A stretch of DNA of 64,000 nucleotides from Clostridiales bacterium (GCA_012838995.1 DUOD01000048.1:1-64000), one strand, 5' to 3'; numbered from the stretch's first letter, positions 51,345-62,395 are shown. The notes: a model not told the origin generated them from the letters alone. A program made the numbers and translations.

Positions 51345-51932
51345 TTGTTGACTAAGGATCAAATAATAGATATTTTCAAAGACACCGGCGCCCTGCTGGA
51401 GGGGCATTTCCTTCTAACTTCAGGACGTCACAGCGATAAATATATACAATGCGCCCGGGTGTTCCAGTACCCTAACCACTCGGAAGTGATATGTCGACAA
51501 CTGGCAAAGCAAATAAAAGACGCGGGGATAGACGTGGATCTGACAGTAGGTCCGGCCATGGGCGGCATTATCCTTTCCTATGAAATGGGCAAGGCCCTTG
51601 GCGTTAGGAACATATTTGCCGAAAGGGAGGAGGGGGTTATGACCTTCCGCCGAGGCTTTGAAATCAAACCCGGTGAAAGGATATTGGTAGTGGAGGATGT
51701 GGTAACCACCGGCGGTTCCGTTAAAGAAGTAATAAAGCTAATAGAAAGCTCCGGCGGTCGGGTGGTGGGTGTATCCTCCGTTGTTGACCGTAGCGGTGGC
51801 AGGGTAGATTTTGGAGTGCCCCACATTTCCCTAATTCCAATGGAGGTAAAATCTTACGACAGCGATGAATGTCCTCTGTGCCGCCGGAGCGATATTCCCT
51901 TGGTTAAACCCGGCAGCCGTGGAATAAAGTAG
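51345..51932 (+). CDS. pyrE: Orotate phosphoribosyltransferase
   Basis: About 195 aa. Adds PRPP to orotate to form OMP. PRPP motif RILVVEDVVTTGGSVKEV; ALLEGHFLLTSGRHSDKY at the N-terminus. The family N-terminus (MLTK-type) favours the TTG at 51345, with AAGG 11 nt upstream; the GTG at 51336 is the ORF-track alternative. Last gene of the pyr operon. Confidence 0.96.
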   Translation: MLTKDQIIDIFKDTGALLEGHFLLTSGRHSDKYIQCARVFQYPNHSEVICRQLAKQIKDAGIDVDLTVGPAMGGIILSYEMGKALGVRNIFAEREEGVMTFRRGFEIKPGERILVVEDVVTTGGSVKEVIKLIESSGGRVVGVSSVVDRSGGRVDFGVPHISLIPMEVKSYDSDECPLCRRSDIPLVKPGSRGIK

Positions 51933-51948
51933 TGAGAAAACGGATAAA

Positions 51949-51972
51949 AGCCGGAAGAGTCCGCTTCCGGTT
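51949..51972 (-). terminator. Terminator between convergent pyrE and rqcH
   Basis: AGCCGGAAG / CTTCCGGTT with a 6-nt loop. Read on the minus strand it is followed by TTTTATCC, so it best serves rqcH; plus-strand readthrough from pyrE lacks a T-run but may still use the stem. Confidence 0.7.
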
Positions 51973-51995
51973 ATGGATGGTGGTCAATGGGTTAA

Positions 51996-53774
51996 TTATG
52001 GAGTAAGGGATTCCGGTTTTGCCAGGCTGTTGATTTTTTTCTCATCAGGGGTTACATATAATGTTTTGTGGTTTTCATAAATAACCATACCCGGCTTGGC
52101 ACCTTTGGGTTTCTTTACGTATTTTTTCAATGTATAGTCCACCGGCACATTGGAGGAGTGGCGGGCCTTGCTGTAGAAAGCGGCTATCATGGCCGCAACA
52201 TTCAGCACTTCCCGGTCGGGGCGGGTATTTTCCGACTTTAATATTACATGGGAACCCGGAATATCCTTCACATGTAGCCATATATCCTGGGGCCGCGCCA
52301 GCTGTAGAGTAAGGTAATCGTTTTGTTTGTTGTTCTTACCCACATAAATGTGTTGACCACCGTCGGTTACATAATGAAGGGGCATGGACATATCCTTTTT
52401 CCGGGCACCGCCGCGTTTTTTACCCGCGCCCTTTTTTATATACCCCAGACATGCCAGTTCTTCCCTGATTTCTTCCACTTCCAGCTCATGGGTGCACTTG
52501 CCCAGGTTGTCTACCTGTCCTTCCAGGTAGGCTATTTCTTTCCGAGTGGCATCTATTTGCTTTGCCAATTCTTTTATTGCAGTTTTACATTTGTTGTATT
52601 TTTTGAAATATCCCTGGGCATTTTGGGCGGGCGTTAGGTTCTTTTTTAGAGGGATTTCTACCGGTTGCATATTTTCATAAAAGTTTTCCAGCACCACACT
52701 GTCTGCCTTGGCCGGTATATTGTAGAGGTTGGCGGTTAATAATTCGCCGTACAGCCTGTATTTATCGCCGTTCTTTGCGTTGTTCAGCTCGTTAAGAAGC
52801 TTCCCCAACTTTTTTTGGCTTCTGTCCAGGTGGGTATTAACCGTCTTTAAAACAGCTGCGGTTTTTTGCTTGAGCCGATCCATCCTATCCCGGTCATGGT
52901 AGAAGGTTTCCAAGGCTGAGCTTATATCCTGAAAATCGGTCTGTTTAAGGTGGTATAAATAACTCAGTACCGTTGCCGATACTTCCATAGGCCGACCCTG
53001 TCCATCCAATACTATACAAGGCGAGTACAAGCCTTTCTTTATATCCCCGAAAAATTTTGTAAAACCTTCCGACAGCTGGGTTATATTATCGTCAGTTAAG
53101 ACGTCGTCCTTTCCTTCCCTGTTAAGATATCTAAACACTATCTCCCGAGCGGTGACCAAAGAGACGCCGGTGAAGCTGTTCATTATATGTTTTGCAATAC
53201 CTACCCGGCCCTTATATTTGGATAATATTTCCTCAACAGCGGCTGTGTCCACCGACAGGGGATTGACCTTGTCCCGGGAAGGAGGTCGTGTATAGGGCAT
53301 GCCCGGCAGCACCTCCCTTACCCGGCTTACGGCTGAGGTTATGCGCTTTATGGCATCTATTATATCGCCGTCTCCATTGACCAGTATTATATTGCTATGC
53401 CGGCCCATGATTTCGATTATCAGCCTTTTGGTGGAAACTTCGCCCAGTTCGTCTGTGGTATCTATCAAAATTTCAACAATTCGTTCAAAATCCGGCTGAA
53501 TTATATCCTTTATCCTCCCGCCCTGGATATGCTTTCGAAGTAGCATGCAAAACGGCGGTGCGGTATGGGGATTGCTCTTGTTTTGCCGAGTAATGTAAAG
53601 TCTTGGGTTGTTTGAACTGGCGGACAGCAGTACATGATGGCTGCCCGTTTTAGTCCTTATGTTAAGGGTGATTTCATCCGGTTCGGGTTGATATACCTTG
53701 TCGATGCGACCGTCAATAATTGTATCTTTAAACTGTGCAACCAGACAGCTTATAACCACTCCATCCAGCGCCAT
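51996..53774 (-). CDS. rqcH: RqcH (Rqc2/NEMF homologue, NFACT family; formerly FbpA-like)
   Basis: 592 aa. Ribosome quality-control factor that recruits tRNA-Ala to stalled 50S subunits and adds C-terminal alanine tails. NFACT-N domain at the start (ALDGVVISCLVAQFKDTIIDGRIDKVYQP), helix-hairpin-helix and coiled-coil middle, then NFACT-R (GGQHIYVGKNNKQNDYLTLQ, DIWLHVKDIPGSHVIL). ATG at 53774 preceded by GAAGGAGG. A solitary minus-strand gene between the pyr operon and the yicC group. Confidence 0.95.
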   Translation of the reverse strand: MALDGVVISCLVAQFKDTIIDGRIDKVYQPEPDEITLNIRTKTGSHHVLLSASSNNPRLYITRQNKSNPHTAPPFCMLLRKHIQGGRIKDIIQPDFERIVEILIDTTDELGEVSTKRLIIEIMGRHSNIILVNGDGDIIDAIKRITSAVSRVREVLPGMPYTRPPSRDKVNPLSVDTAAVEEILSKYKGRVGIAKHIMNSFTGVSLVTAREIVFRYLNREGKDDVLTDDNITQLSEGFTKFFGDIKKGLYSPCIVLDGQGRPMEVSATVLSYLYHLKQTDFQDISSALETFYHDRDRMDRLKQKTAAVLKTVNTHLDRSQKKLGKLLNELNNAKNGDKYRLYGELLTANLYNIPAKADSVVLENFYENMQPVEIPLKKNLTPAQNAQGYFKKYNKCKTAIKELAKQIDATRKEIAYLEGQVDNLGKCTHELEVEEIREELACLGYIKKGAGKKRGGARKKDMSMPLHYVTDGGQHIYVGKNNKQNDYLTLQLARPQDIWLHVKDIPGSHVILKSENTRPDREVLNVAAMIAAFYSKARHSSNVPVDYTLKKYVKKPKGAKPGMVIYENHKTLYVTPDEKKINSLAKPESLTP

Positions 53775-54010
53775 AATTATCCTCCTTCTGACATCTTACA
53801 GCGGTACAATACTTTAATGAAAGTTGTCCCTAACAGTATATCACCTGGATTGGAAAATTAAAAGTTCACAAAAAGGCGGTATATCGGTTGTAAAAATAGG
53901 CATTAAGTTGTATCATATTAAAGATAAAGGGTTATTTATTATTAACAGTTTTTTATTTATGATTTGAGACCATAATAATGTATAATGGTTATGGAAGGAA
54001 TGGTTATATA

Positions 54011-54889
54011 ATGCTAAAAAGCATGACGGGATACGGGAGAGGGGAGAAAAAATCAGGTGATCGTGAACTGGTGGTGGAAATAAAGACATTAAACCACAGG
54101 TACACGGATTTTAATATAAAAATGCCCAAGCACCTGAGTTTCTTAGAGGATGAGATAAAAAGATACGTTCAAAGGCTGGTACTTAGGGGGCGGGTAGAAG
54201 TATACATAAACTTCAAAAATAATTATGGCCAGACCCCAAAATTGGTAGTAAATGATTCCTTGATTGAGCAGTATATAAATGTGATGAAACATATTGCCCA
54301 TCGTTATAACACCGAATTAAAACTGGACGCCCAAGCAATAGTTCAGTACCCGGATGTAATAAACGTGGAGGAAGAGGCGGAGGATGAAGATGCTTTAAGA
54401 AGTTTTATTTTCTCAGCCCTGGATGATGCCTTGGACAATCTTATTGCCATGCGTACCCGTGAGGGCGAACAAATGAAGGACGATATGGCCAGGCGATTGG
54501 ATGCTATTGAGGCCATGATGGATAAAATAGATGAAAGAATCCCTGAGATGGTAAAGGAATACCAAAACAACCTAAACAAAAGGATTCAGGAGCTAATAGG
54601 TCAGGTTGAGGTGGACCAGGTACGGTTGGCAAACGAAGTGGCCTATTTTGCGGAAAGGAGCAATGTTGCCGAAGAAATAACCAGGCTCCGCAGCCATATA
54701 AGCCAAATGCGGTCAACCATGGAAAGTCATGAGCCCGTGGGAAGGAAGCTGGATTTTATCATCCAGGAAATGAACAGGGAAGTTAACACAATAGCTTCCA
54801 AAGCCGGCGACATACAAATTATTAACATGGTAGTTGACATAAAGACAGAATTGGAAAAGATAAGGGAGCAAGTACAAAATATAGAATAA
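54011..54889 (+). CDS. YicC family endoribonuclease
   Basis: 292 aa. N-terminal MLKSMTGYGRGE is the family start; C-terminal DUF1732 region with RLANEVAYFAERSNVAEEITRLRSH and KLDFIIQEMNREVNTIASKA. YicC proteins are reported endoribonucleases. The ATG at 54011 gives the family N-terminus; the ORF-track start at 53978 overlaps a TATAAT-like promoter sequence at 53981-53986. First gene of a run reaching priA with tiny gaps. Confidence 0.95.
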   Translation: MLKSMTGYGRGEKKSGDRELVVEIKTLNHRYTDFNIKMPKHLSFLEDEIKRYVQRLVLRGRVEVYINFKNNYGQTPKLVVNDSLIEQYINVMKHIAHRYNTELKLDAQAIVQYPDVINVEEEAEDEDALRSFIFSALDDALDNLIAMRTREGEQMKDDMARRLDAIEAMMDKIDERIPEMVKEYQNNLNKRIQELIGQVEVDQVRLANEVAYFAERSNVAEEITRLRSHISQMRSTMESHEPVGRKLDFIIQEMNREVNTIASKAGDIQIINMVVDIKTELEKIREQVQNIE

Positions 54890-54908
54890 AAAATGGGAGG
54901 AATGAAAA

Positions 54909-55175
54909 ATGAGTATGAAATTGATAAACATAGGTTTTGGAAATATAGTTTCTGCCAATAGGTTGGTTGCCATTGTAAGTCCTGAATCGGCGCCCATTAA
55001 ACGCATTATACAGGAAGCCAGGGATCGGGGCATGTTGATAGATGCAACATATGGAAGGAGAACCAGGGCGGTTATAATTACCGACAGTGACCATATAATC
55101 CTATCTGCCGTACAACCCGAGACGGTAGCCCACAGGCTGGATACCAAGGACGAATTTCATGTAGATGAGGGCTGA
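54909..55175 (+). CDS. remA: DUF370/RemA-like DNA-binding regulator
   Basis: 88 aa. [20 protein letters not shown] and [18 protein letters not shown] are the RemA signatures. In B. subtilis RemA activates biofilm matrix and osmoprotection genes; the role here is not known. ATG after GGGAGG; 2-nt gap to gmk, as in many Firmicutes. Confidence 0.93.
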   Translation: MSMKLINIGFGNIVSANRLVAIVSPESAPIKRIIQEARDRGMLIDATYGRRTRAVIITDSDHIILSAVQPETVAHRLDTKDEFHVDEG

Positions 55176-55177
55176 GC

Positions 55178-55798
55178 ATGGGTTCCAAGGGATTATTGAT
55201 AGTTATATCCGGGCCCTCCGGGACAGGCAAGGGTACGGTGTGCCGGAAGCTGTTAAAGGAATGCAAGGATCTGCATCTATCTGTATCCGTAACAACGAGG
55301 CAGCCCCGGCCGGGGGAAATTGACGGGAAGAGCTATTTTTTCGTAGATAAAGAAAAGTTTATGGAAATGAAGGAACGCAACCAATTCTTGGAATACGCCG
55401 AAGTATATGGGAATTATTACGGTACTCCTAAGGAATATGTCCTAAACATGTTAAACAGCGGTCGGGATGTACTGCTGGAGATAGACATCCAGGGTGCGCT
55501 GCAGGTAAAGGAGACCTTTAGGGACGGTGTATTTATATTTGTTGTACCGCCTTCCATGGAAGAACTTAAAAATAGGATTATTAAGAGGGGCTCTGAGACA
55601 CAGGAAACTTTTAAAACCAGGTTCAACAGCGCCTTTAACGAACTTGAATATTGCGTACAGTACAATTACGTAGTGATTAATGATTCAGTCGTAAAGGCTT
55701 GTGAAAAGATCAAGGCTATTATAACTGCTGAAAGATGTAAAGTGAGAAGAAACATGGATCTGTTTGCAGCATTGAGAGGAGGAATGCAAAAAACATGA
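55178..55798 (+). CDS. gmk: Guanylate kinase
   Basis: 206 aa. Phosphorylates GMP to GDP. P-loop [14 protein letters not shown]-binding [22 protein letters not shown] at 55178 with GAGGG upstream within the remA end. Overlaps rpoZ by ATGA. Confidence 0.97.
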   Translation: MGSKGLLIVISGPSGTGKGTVCRKLLKECKDLHLSVSVTTRQPRPGEIDGKSYFFVDKEKFMEMKERNQFLEYAEVYGNYYGTPKEYVLNMLNSGRDVLLEIDIQGALQVKETFRDGVFIFVVPPSMEELKNRIIKRGSETQETFKTRFNSAFNELEYCVQYNYVVINDSVVKACEKIKAIITAERCKVRRNMDLFAALRGGMQKT

Positions 55799-56001
55799 TT
55801 TATCCACCCATTGATGAACTTATGAAGAAAGTTGACAGCAGGTATACATTGGTAGTAGAAACGGCAAAAAGAGCCAGACAGCTGGTAAGTGGTTCGGAGC
55901 CCAAGTGTGATGTAAAGTCAGAAAAACCGGTTACCACGGCTATATATGAAATTTTAGGAGGCAAGGTAACCTATAAAAGAACAAAGGAAGGTATTAAATA
56001 G
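55795..56001 (+). CDS. rpoZ: RNA polymerase omega subunit
   Basis: 68 aa. [20 protein letters not shown] and [10 protein letters not shown] are the omega signature. Assists RNA polymerase assembly. Overlaps gmk by 4 nt and is followed 3 nt later by coaBC. Confidence 0.95.
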   Translation: MIYPPIDELMKKVDSRYTLVVETAKRARQLVSGSEPKCDVKSEKPVTTAIYEILGGKVTYKRTKEGIK

Positions 56002-56004
56002 TAT

Positions 56005-57204
56005 ATGACGTGTAACACGCTTGAGGGAAAAACGGTAGTACTTGGTATTACCGGGGGTATAGCGGCTTATAAAGCCGCAGATATGGTCAGTAGACTTAAA
56101 AAATTAGGTGCCTGTGTCCACGTTATAATGACCCGAAATGCCGTCAGGTTTATTACTCCACTCACCCTACAGACACTGTCACAAAACAGGGTGGTGGTGG
56201 ATATGTTTGAGCAGCCCCATTACTGGGAAATAGACCATATATCCTTAGCCCAAAAGGCTGACCTGATGGTCATTGCCCCGGCCAGTGCCAATATAATAGG
56301 CAAAATAGCCAACGGCATTGCGGATGATATGTTATCCACCACTGTCATGGCCACAAAAGCCCATGTTATCATCGCTCCCGCCATGAATACCAATATGTAC
56401 CATAACCCGTTTTTTCAGCAAAACCTCAACAAACTAAAGGAGAGCGGGTTCACCGTTGTAGAACCGGGCGAGGGCAGGCTGGCCTGCGGTGACTGCGGAA
56501 AGGGCAGGTTACAGGACATTAACGTTATAATAGATACAATTCTCAATTTTTTTAAAACCCGTCAAGATTACAAAGGCACCAACGCTCTGGTGACTGCCGG
56601 TCCTACCCGGGAGCCCATTGATCCGGTCAGATTTATTACAAACCATTCCAGCGGAAAGATGGGATACGCCATAGCCGAGGCTTTTGCCCAGAGGGGTGCC
56701 CGGGTTAAATTAATAACGGGGCCCACCCATCTTGATCCGCCCCAAGGTGCGGAGGTAATAAGGATACAACGGGCCAGGGAGATGCTAGACCGGGTGATGG
56801 AGCATTTTCCTTGGGCCGATGTGGTAGTAAAGGCGGCAGCGGTAAGCGATTACCGCCCCAGGGAGGAGATGGTCCATAAACTTAAAAAACATCACCAACG
56901 ATTGGAGATACCCCTTGTTAAAAATCCCGATATACTCATGGAACTGGGTAGGATAAAGGGCGATAAAAAGCTCATCGGTTTTGCAGCCGAAACCGATAAC
57001 GTTAAGGAATATGCCCGTCGGAAGTTACTAGAGAAAAACATTGATATGATAGTGGCCAATAACGTAACGGCTAAGGATGCCGGCTTTTATTCGGATACCA
57101 ACAAGGTTTCCATAATATTTGCCAACGGAAAAGAGTTGGATTTACCAAATATGCCCAAACGCAAGCTTGCCCATATCATACTGGATGAAATAAAAACCCT
57201 TTAA
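56005..57204 (+). CDS. coaBC: Bifunctional phosphopantothenoylcysteine decarboxylase/phosphopantothenate-cysteine ligase
   Basis: 399 aa, coenzyme A synthesis. CoaC half (about 1-185): flavoprotein start LGITGGIAAYKAADMV, PAMNTNMY, and substrate flap GRLACGDCGKGR. CoaB half (about 190-399): ALVTAGPTREPIDPVRFITNHSSG and AAVSDYRP. ATG at 56005. Part of the gmk-rpoZ-coaBC-priA cluster. Confidence 0.96.
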   Translation: MTCNTLEGKTVVLGITGGIAAYKAADMVSRLKKLGACVHVIMTRNAVRFITPLTLQTLSQNRVVVDMFEQPHYWEIDHISLAQKADLMVIAPASANIIGKIANGIADDMLSTTVMATKAHVIIAPAMNTNMYHNPFFQQNLNKLKESGFTVVEPGEGRLACGDCGKGRLQDINVIIDTILNFFKTRQDYKGTNALVTAGPTREPIDPVRFITNHSSGKMGYAIAEAFAQRGARVKLITGPTHLDPPQGAEVIRIQRAREMLDRVMEHFPWADVVVKAAAVSDYRPREEMVHKLKKHHQRLEIPLVKNPDILMELGRIKGDKKLIGFAAETDNVKEYARRKLLEKNIDMIVANNVTAKDAGFYSDTNKVSIIFANGKELDLPNMPKRKLAHIILDEIKTL

Positions 57205-57267
57205 CAAAAGGCCGGCGGAAGCATTTTAAACGGAAGGAAAGGGCTGAGGGAATGGGGGCAGCATTTA

Positions 57268-59517
57268 ATGAACCTTTATGCAAAGGTGGTTATTATATCA
57301 TCAACTTATCATTTGGATAGTGTATTTACATATAGGGTACCTCAACAGCTGATCTCCACTGTGGGACTGGGGGTCAGGGTGCAGGTACCCTTCGGCCCTG
57401 GCGACGGCAAAAAGGAAGGATACGTCGTAGGGACGGATTGCGAAATAGAGCCGGAGCTTAAGAAAAAAGGGGTAAAGGACATTATATCCGTCCTTGACCC
57501 TCAGCCGGTCTTTAATCAAAAGGCCTTGGACCTGGCATTGTGGCTCCAGCAACGGTATCTATGTACCATTACCCAGGCAATTCAATGTATAATACCGCCG
57601 GGGATTAAGCAGGTATCTTTTAAGCATAGAAAGAAGGTTGCCCTGGTCAATGATGATATGACCATGGAGGACTACAGGGAAGTGATAAGCCCAAGAGCTA
57701 AGTCCCAGCTTAGGATGGTGGAACTGCTCCTTCAGCATGGTCCCCTTGAGCGTAATGCTTTGCTTAAAATGGCCCGGGCCGGTGACAGTCCCTTAAGGGA
57801 ACTAATAAGTAAGAATATAGTAAAAATCATATACCTGCCCCAGGAAAGGACTCCGGATATGGAAATACTGGAGGGGGATGAACAGGTACATACACTGACA
57901 TCCGACCAGTTAGAGGCGGTGGATAGAATATCCCAAGCCCTGGAAAATAGGCGGGGCAGGTTTTTAATCCACGGTGTAACCGGAAGCGGCAAGACGGAAA
58001 TATATATGGCTCTTATAAAAAAAGCCATGGATATGGGTTTGCAGTCCATTGTGCTGGTGCCGGAGATATCTTTAACCCCACAGATACTAAGCAGGTTCAA
58101 AGCAAGGTTTGGGTCACAGGTCGCGGTGTTCCACAGCCGTTTGTCGGCCGGTGAACGGTTCGACCAGTGGCATAGGATAGCAAGGGGCGATGTTAAGGTA
58201 GTACTAGGCCCAAGGTCGGCGATATTTTCACCCTTTAAGTCTCTGGGCCTTATTATAATGGATGAGGAACACGAAACCAGCTATAAATCCTCCGATCTAA
58301 GTCCAAAATATCATGCTCGGGAAGTGGCCATGATGCGGTGCCACTTGGAAGGAGGGGTGCTGGTACTGGGCAGCGCCACCCCTTCCATTGAAACCTACTA
58401 CCATGCAAAACGTGGTAGGTATTCGCTGATTTCCATAGATAAAAGAATTAATAACATAAAAATGCCCGAGGTAAGACTGGTGGATATGAGGGAGGAATTA
58501 CTGCAGGGGAATAGGACCATCTTCAGCCGGTTGTTATTCCACGGGATTAAGGATATACTTAATAATGGGGAACAGGCCATGTTGTTCCTCAACCGTAGGG
58601 GATTTTCCACCTTCGTATCATGCAGGGCATGCGGATTCATACTAAAATGTCCTGACTGTGATATAGCATTGACATACCACACCGACGGTATGCTAAAATG
58701 TCACTACTGTGGTTTCTCACGGCCCAATCCAAAATCATGTCCAAAGTGCAGCAGAAACTATATTAAATATTTTGGTATAGGTACCCAAAGGGTGGAAAAG
58801 GAGCTTAAGAAATATTTTCCACAATGTAGAGTACTTCGGATGGACGTGGATACCACCTCGGCCAAGGGTTCCCATACAAGGATACTAAAGGCCTTTTCCC
58901 AAGGAAAGGCCGATGTTTTAATAGGCACACAGATGATAGCAAAAGGCTTGGATTTTCCGAATATCACACTGGTGGGGGTGGTTTTGGCTGATACCACCCT
59001 CAACCTTCCGGACTTCAGGAGCAGTGAAAAGACCTTCCAATTAATAACCCAGGTTGCCGGTAGGGCGGGCCGGGGAGATAAGGCCGGCAGGGTAATTGTT
59101 CAGACCTATCAGCCGGAGCATTTCAGTTTGATAGCTGCCATGCACCACGACTACAATGCCTTTTATGACAGGGAAATTCTAATGCGAAAACAATTAAACT
59201 ATCCGCCCTTTGCCGAAATGGTAAGGATTCTTTTCACGGGAGAGGACCGGGAACAGGTAATACAAGCGGGAAAGGACGCATATAAGGAGATGCAGGGTTT
59301 TGGCATAAATGATCGGGACAATACCCGGTGCCTTAATCTGGCGCCCGCTCCTCTTGCCAGGATAAGAAAAAGGCACCGATGGCAAATAATAATAAAAACC
59401 AAGGAATTCGATAAGTTAAGGGAACAAATTTTTGATATAATAAAACAAACACAAAAAAGGTATCAGCATAAAGGGGTAGCCATAAGTGTTGACAGGAATC
59501 CTACAAATCTGTTATAG
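57268..59517 (+). CDS. priA: Primosomal protein N' (replication restart helicase PriA)
   Basis: 749 aa. N-terminal DNA-binding domain, helicase Walker [19 protein letters not shown] box, zinc-binding cysteines in [13 protein letters not shown] and [17 protein letters not shown], and helicase motif [18 protein letters not shown]. Reloads the replisome at collapsed forks. ATG at 57268 with GGGGGC upstream. Followed by def after 11 nt. Confidence 0.97.
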   Translation: MNLYAKVVIISSTYHLDSVFTYRVPQQLISTVGLGVRVQVPFGPGDGKKEGYVVGTDCEIEPELKKKGVKDIISVLDPQPVFNQKALDLALWLQQRYLCTITQAIQCIIPPGIKQVSFKHRKKVALVNDDMTMEDYREVISPRAKSQLRMVELLLQHGPLERNALLKMARAGDSPLRELISKNIVKIIYLPQERTPDMEILEGDEQVHTLTSDQLEAVDRISQALENRRGRFLIHGVTGSGKTEIYMALIKKAMDMGLQSIVLVPEISLTPQILSRFKARFGSQVAVFHSRLSAGERFDQWHRIARGDVKVVLGPRSAIFSPFKSLGLIIMDEEHETSYKSSDLSPKYHAREVAMMRCHLEGGVLVLGSATPSIETYYHAKRGRYSLISIDKRINNIKMPEVRLVDMREELLQGNRTIFSRLLFHGIKDILNNGEQAMLFLNRRGFSTFVSCRACGFILKCPDCDIALTYHTDGMLKCHYCGFSRPNPKSCPKCSRNYIKYFGIGTQRVEKELKKYFPQCRVLRMDVDTTSAKGSHTRILKAFSQGKADVLIGTQMIAKGLDFPNITLVGVVLADTTLNLPDFRSSEKTFQLITQVAGRAGRGDKAGRVIVQTYQPEHFSLIAAMHHDYNAFYDREILMRKQLNYPPFAEMVRILFTGEDREQVIQAGKDAYKEMQGFGINDRDNTRCLNLAPAPLARIRKRHRWQIIIKTKEFDKLREQIFDIIKQTQKRYQHKGVAISVDRNPTNLL

Positions 59518-59528
59518 GAGGATATAAA

Positions 59529-59987
59529 ATGGCAATCAGGGAAATAAGGGTAGTAGGAGACGAAATTTTGAGGAAGAAAGCCAGAAGGGTAGACAAAATA
59601 GACGACAGAATAAAGACAATATTGGACGATATGATAGAGACCATGCACAAGTCCGAGGGTGTGGGCCTGGCGGCACCCCAGGTGGGTATTTTGAGGAAAC
59701 TTGTGGTTATTGACCTGGGTGATGGCGTGATAGAACTTATAAACCCGGAAATTGTTGAGCAGGAAGGGGAAGCGATAGACCAGGAAGGCTGCCTGAGTGT
59801 ACCCGGCGTTACCGGGAAGGTACTTCGACCGGCCCGGGTAAAGGTCAAGGCGGTGGACAGAAACAACAAGCCCTTGGAGATAGAGGGCACCGATCTTTTG
59901 GCCCGTGCATTATGTCACGAGATCGATCATTTACACGGCATTCTCTTTATAGATAAAATTATTACCGAAGAAGGAGAGCAGTCTTAA
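59529..59987 (+). CDS. def: Peptide deformylase
   Basis: 152 aa. Removes the N-formyl group from nascent proteins. Motifs [19 protein letters not shown] and HEIDHLHG (metal-binding Cys and two His). ATG with ATAGGAGG upstream. Paired with fmt, which adds the formyl group. Confidence 0.97.
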   Translation: MAIREIRVVGDEILRKKARRVDKIDDRIKTILDDMIETMHKSEGVGLAAPQVGILRKLVVIDLGDGVIELINPEIVEQEGEAIDQEGCLSVPGVTGKVLRPARVKVKAVDRNNKPLEIEGTDLLARALCHEIDHLHGILFIDKIITEEGEQS

Positions 59988-59988
59988 A

Positions 59989-60936
59989 GTGAAAGTTATT
60001 TTTATGGGCAGTCCGGATTTTGCCGTGCCTTGTCTGGATATGCTTATAAGGGAATACAACGTGGTGGCAGTGGTAACCCAGCCCGACAGACCCAAGGGGA
60101 GGGGCGGGAAGATATCGGCCACGCCGGTTAAGGACCGTGCCTTGTCGGCCGGTATTCCGGTCTTACAGCCGGTTTCCATAAAAGAGCCGGAGGTTATTGA
60201 ACAGATACGATCACTGACGCCGGATATTATAATAACCGCTGCCTACGGCCAGATAATCCCTCCCGCCATTCTGGATATACCGAAATTTGGGTGTATTAAC
60301 GTCCATGCGTCGCTGCTGCCCAAGTACCGAGGCGCTTCGCCTATACATTGGAGTATAATAAACGGCGAGGAGGAGACGGGTATTACCATAATGCTTATGG
60401 ACGAAGGCATGGATACCGGGGATATATTATTGCAAAGTCGGCTGTCCATAGGCCGTGATGAGACGGCCGGACAATTACATGATCGGTTATCACAATTAGC
60501 GGTAGACACTTTAAAAAAGGCCGTTGAGGGTATACAAAGGGGTACAATAGTGCCTATCCCCCAGGACCATGACAAGGCCACCTACTGTCCGAAATTGGAC
60601 AAATCCATGGGTGCAATTGACTGGAGTAAGTCTCCCAGGGATGTCAAGAACTTGGTAAGGGGCCTAAATCCTTGGCCGGGAGCGTATACCTATTACAAAA
60701 ATAATATGGTCAAAATATGGAATGTTAATATAATTGATATAGGAAAAAATAAAGACAAGGGTGGGACAATTATAAAAGCAAACAGCAAGGAAGGCATTTG
60801 GGTTGCTGCGGGAGATGGTATTATAGAGATTAAAGATATGCAGGTGGCAGGTTCCAGGCGAATGGATAGCAGGCAATATATGATGGGACATCATTGGGAT
60901 GTCGGGGAAATCCTGACCGGCAAGATTATTGAATGA
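59989..60936 (+). CDS. fmt: Methionyl-tRNA formyltransferase
   Basis: 315 aa. Formylates initiator Met-tRNA using 10-formyl-THF. Start KVIFMGSPDFAVPCLDML; catalytic region NVHASLLPKYRGASPIHWSI; C-terminal domain with VRGLNPWPGAYTYY. GTG at 59989, one base after the def stop, with AAGGAG 12 nt upstream. Overlaps the next gene by ATGA. Confidence 0.97.
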   Translation: MKVIFMGSPDFAVPCLDMLIREYNVVAVVTQPDRPKGRGGKISATPVKDRALSAGIPVLQPVSIKEPEVIEQIRSLTPDIIITAAYGQIIPPAILDIPKFGCINVHASLLPKYRGASPIHWSIINGEEETGITIMLMDEGMDTGDILLQSRLSIGRDETAGQLHDRLSQLAVDTLKKAVEGIQRGTIVPIPQDHDKATYCPKLDKSMGAIDWSKSPRDVKNLVRGLNPWPGAYTYYKNNMVKIWNVNIIDIGKNKDKGGTIIKANSKEGIWVAAGDGIIEIKDMQVAGSRRMDSRQYMMGHHWDVGEILTGKIIE

Positions 60937-61691
60937 ACACCATGGAAAGAAGATACAAACTGGTTGTCGGTATACTCCTCACCCATATCCTTGGTTTTAT
61001 CCTACTGCTACTTGGCATAAACTATTCATTTAACCATAATATGGCCATCCTACAAACAGTCCTGAATGTCCTGGTTATTGCCCTTATGGGTCTGTTTTTG
61101 GTATCGGCTGCCATTGTATGGCTGATAGCCACGGGCAAGGGTCCTTTGGTACAAAGATGGATCTTTGGGCTGCTTAGGTTTGGGTTCAATTTTTTCTATT
61201 CCAGCAGTTGTTTTACCGCCCGCATACTGAAAATAGAATTGGACGTTATCCATAGATTTTTTGCCGAAATAAACAATGCCATGGTCATCAATAAAGGACT
61301 GGTTGTAAATCCGGAGGAAATATTAATTTTGGCACCCCACTGTCTGCAGTGGTCCAACTGTCGCCACCGGATAACCAACAGCGTGGACAACTGCACAATG
61401 TGTGGTAAATGTCTTATCAAGGATATGGTAAGTCTGGCCAAAAAATACGGCGTTTGTTTGAAGGTGGTATCCGGCGGCACCCAGGCCAGGAGGGTGGTTT
61501 ATGAAAGTTCACCCGGGGCCGTTATCGCCATTGCCTGTGAAAGGGATTTAATGGCAGGTATAAAGGAAGCGGACGGAATCCCGGTGGTGGGTATATGTAA
61601 TGTCAGGCCCAAAGGGCCTTGCACTGACACCATGGTGGATTTAGGTTTAGTGGAACGACATTTGAAACAATTAACGAAAGGAGTGAATTAA
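60933..61691 (+). CDS. DUF116 domain membrane protein
   Basis: 252 aa. Two N-terminal membrane helices (LVVGILLTHILGFILLLLG, VLVIALMGLFLVSAAIVWLI) followed by a cysteine-rich DUF116 domain: LAPHCLQWSNCRHRI, CTMCGKCLIKDMVSLA, IACERDL and GICNVRPKGPC. The cysteines suggest metal or iron-sulfur binding (inference). The function is unknown, but the fmt-DUF116-Zn peptidase-rsmB order is widespread in Clostridia. Confidence 0.88.
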   Translation: MNTMERRYKLVVGILLTHILGFILLLLGINYSFNHNMAILQTVLNVLVIALMGLFLVSAAIVWLIATGKGPLVQRWIFGLLRFGFNFFYSSSCFTARILKIELDVIHRFFAEINNAMVINKGLVVNPEEILILAPHCLQWSNCRHRITNSVDNCTMCGKCLIKDMVSLAKKYGVCLKVVSGGTQARRVVYESSPGAVIAIACERDLMAGIKEADGIPVVGICNVRPKGPCTDTMVDLGLVERHLKQLTKGVN

Positions 61692-61693
61692 CC

Positions 61694-62395
61694 GTGTGGG
61701 GATATGGATACTACGGCGGGGGATGGGGCACCTCACTGCTCTTTTTGTTGCCGGCCATACTGCTTGCCTTGTATGCCCAGTTCAAGGTGAGTGATACCTT
61801 CAGAAGGTATTTGCGGGTCCCCAGTCAGATGGGATATACCGGGGCCCAGGTTGCCAGGCAGCTGCTCAATTCCCACGGCCTTAACCACGTACCGGTGGAA
61901 ATGGTAAGGGGCACCCTTACCGATCATTATGACCCACGGCGTAGAATACTCCGCTTGTCGCCGGAGGTATATAACGGAACATCGGTAGCCTCTCTTGGTG
62001 TGGCTGCCCACGAGACCGGTCATGCCCTGCAGCATCACAGCGGTTATATACCCCTTAGCATACGAAACAGCCTATTTCCCATCGCCAACTTCGGTTCGCA
62101 GATGGCGTGGTTTTTGGTACTGTTGGGCCTTGTTATGAACGCGCTAAATCTTATAGATATCGGCATAATTTTATATATAGCTGCGGTATTATTTCAAGTG
62201 GTTACACTACCGGTGGAGTTTAATGCAAGTTCAAGGGCGATTGAGATGCTACAAACCGGTGGTTATATAACTCGGGAAGAAGTACAGCCCACAAAAAGGG
62301 TACTCAGCGCTGCGGCGCTGACCTATGTAGCTGCTATGGCTGTGGCAATTGCCCAGCTGCTCAGGTTATTTGCCCTAAGAAACAGTAGAAGATAG
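61694..62395 (+). CDS. Zinc-dependent membrane protease (peptidase family PF04298, YugP-like)
   Basis: 233 aa. HExxH zinc motif in AAHETGHALQH (about residues 106-116); membrane segments at the N-terminus (LLFLLPAILLALYAQF) and in the C-terminal half. Belongs to the Zn_peptidase_2/YugP family; the substrate is unknown. GTG at 61694 with AAAGGAG upstream, 2 nt after the DUF116 gene. Closed by a strong terminator. Confidence 0.9.
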   Translation: MWGYGYYGGGWGTSLLFLLPAILLALYAQFKVSDTFRRYLRVPSQMGYTGAQVARQLLNSHGLNHVPVEMVRGTLTDHYDPRRRILRLSPEVYNGTSVASLGVAAHETGHALQHHSGYIPLSIRNSLFPIANFGSQMAWFLVLLGLVMNALNLIDIGIILYIAAVLFQVVTLPVEFNASSRAIEMLQTGGYITREEVQPTKRVLSAAALTYVAAMAVAIAQLLRLFALRNSRR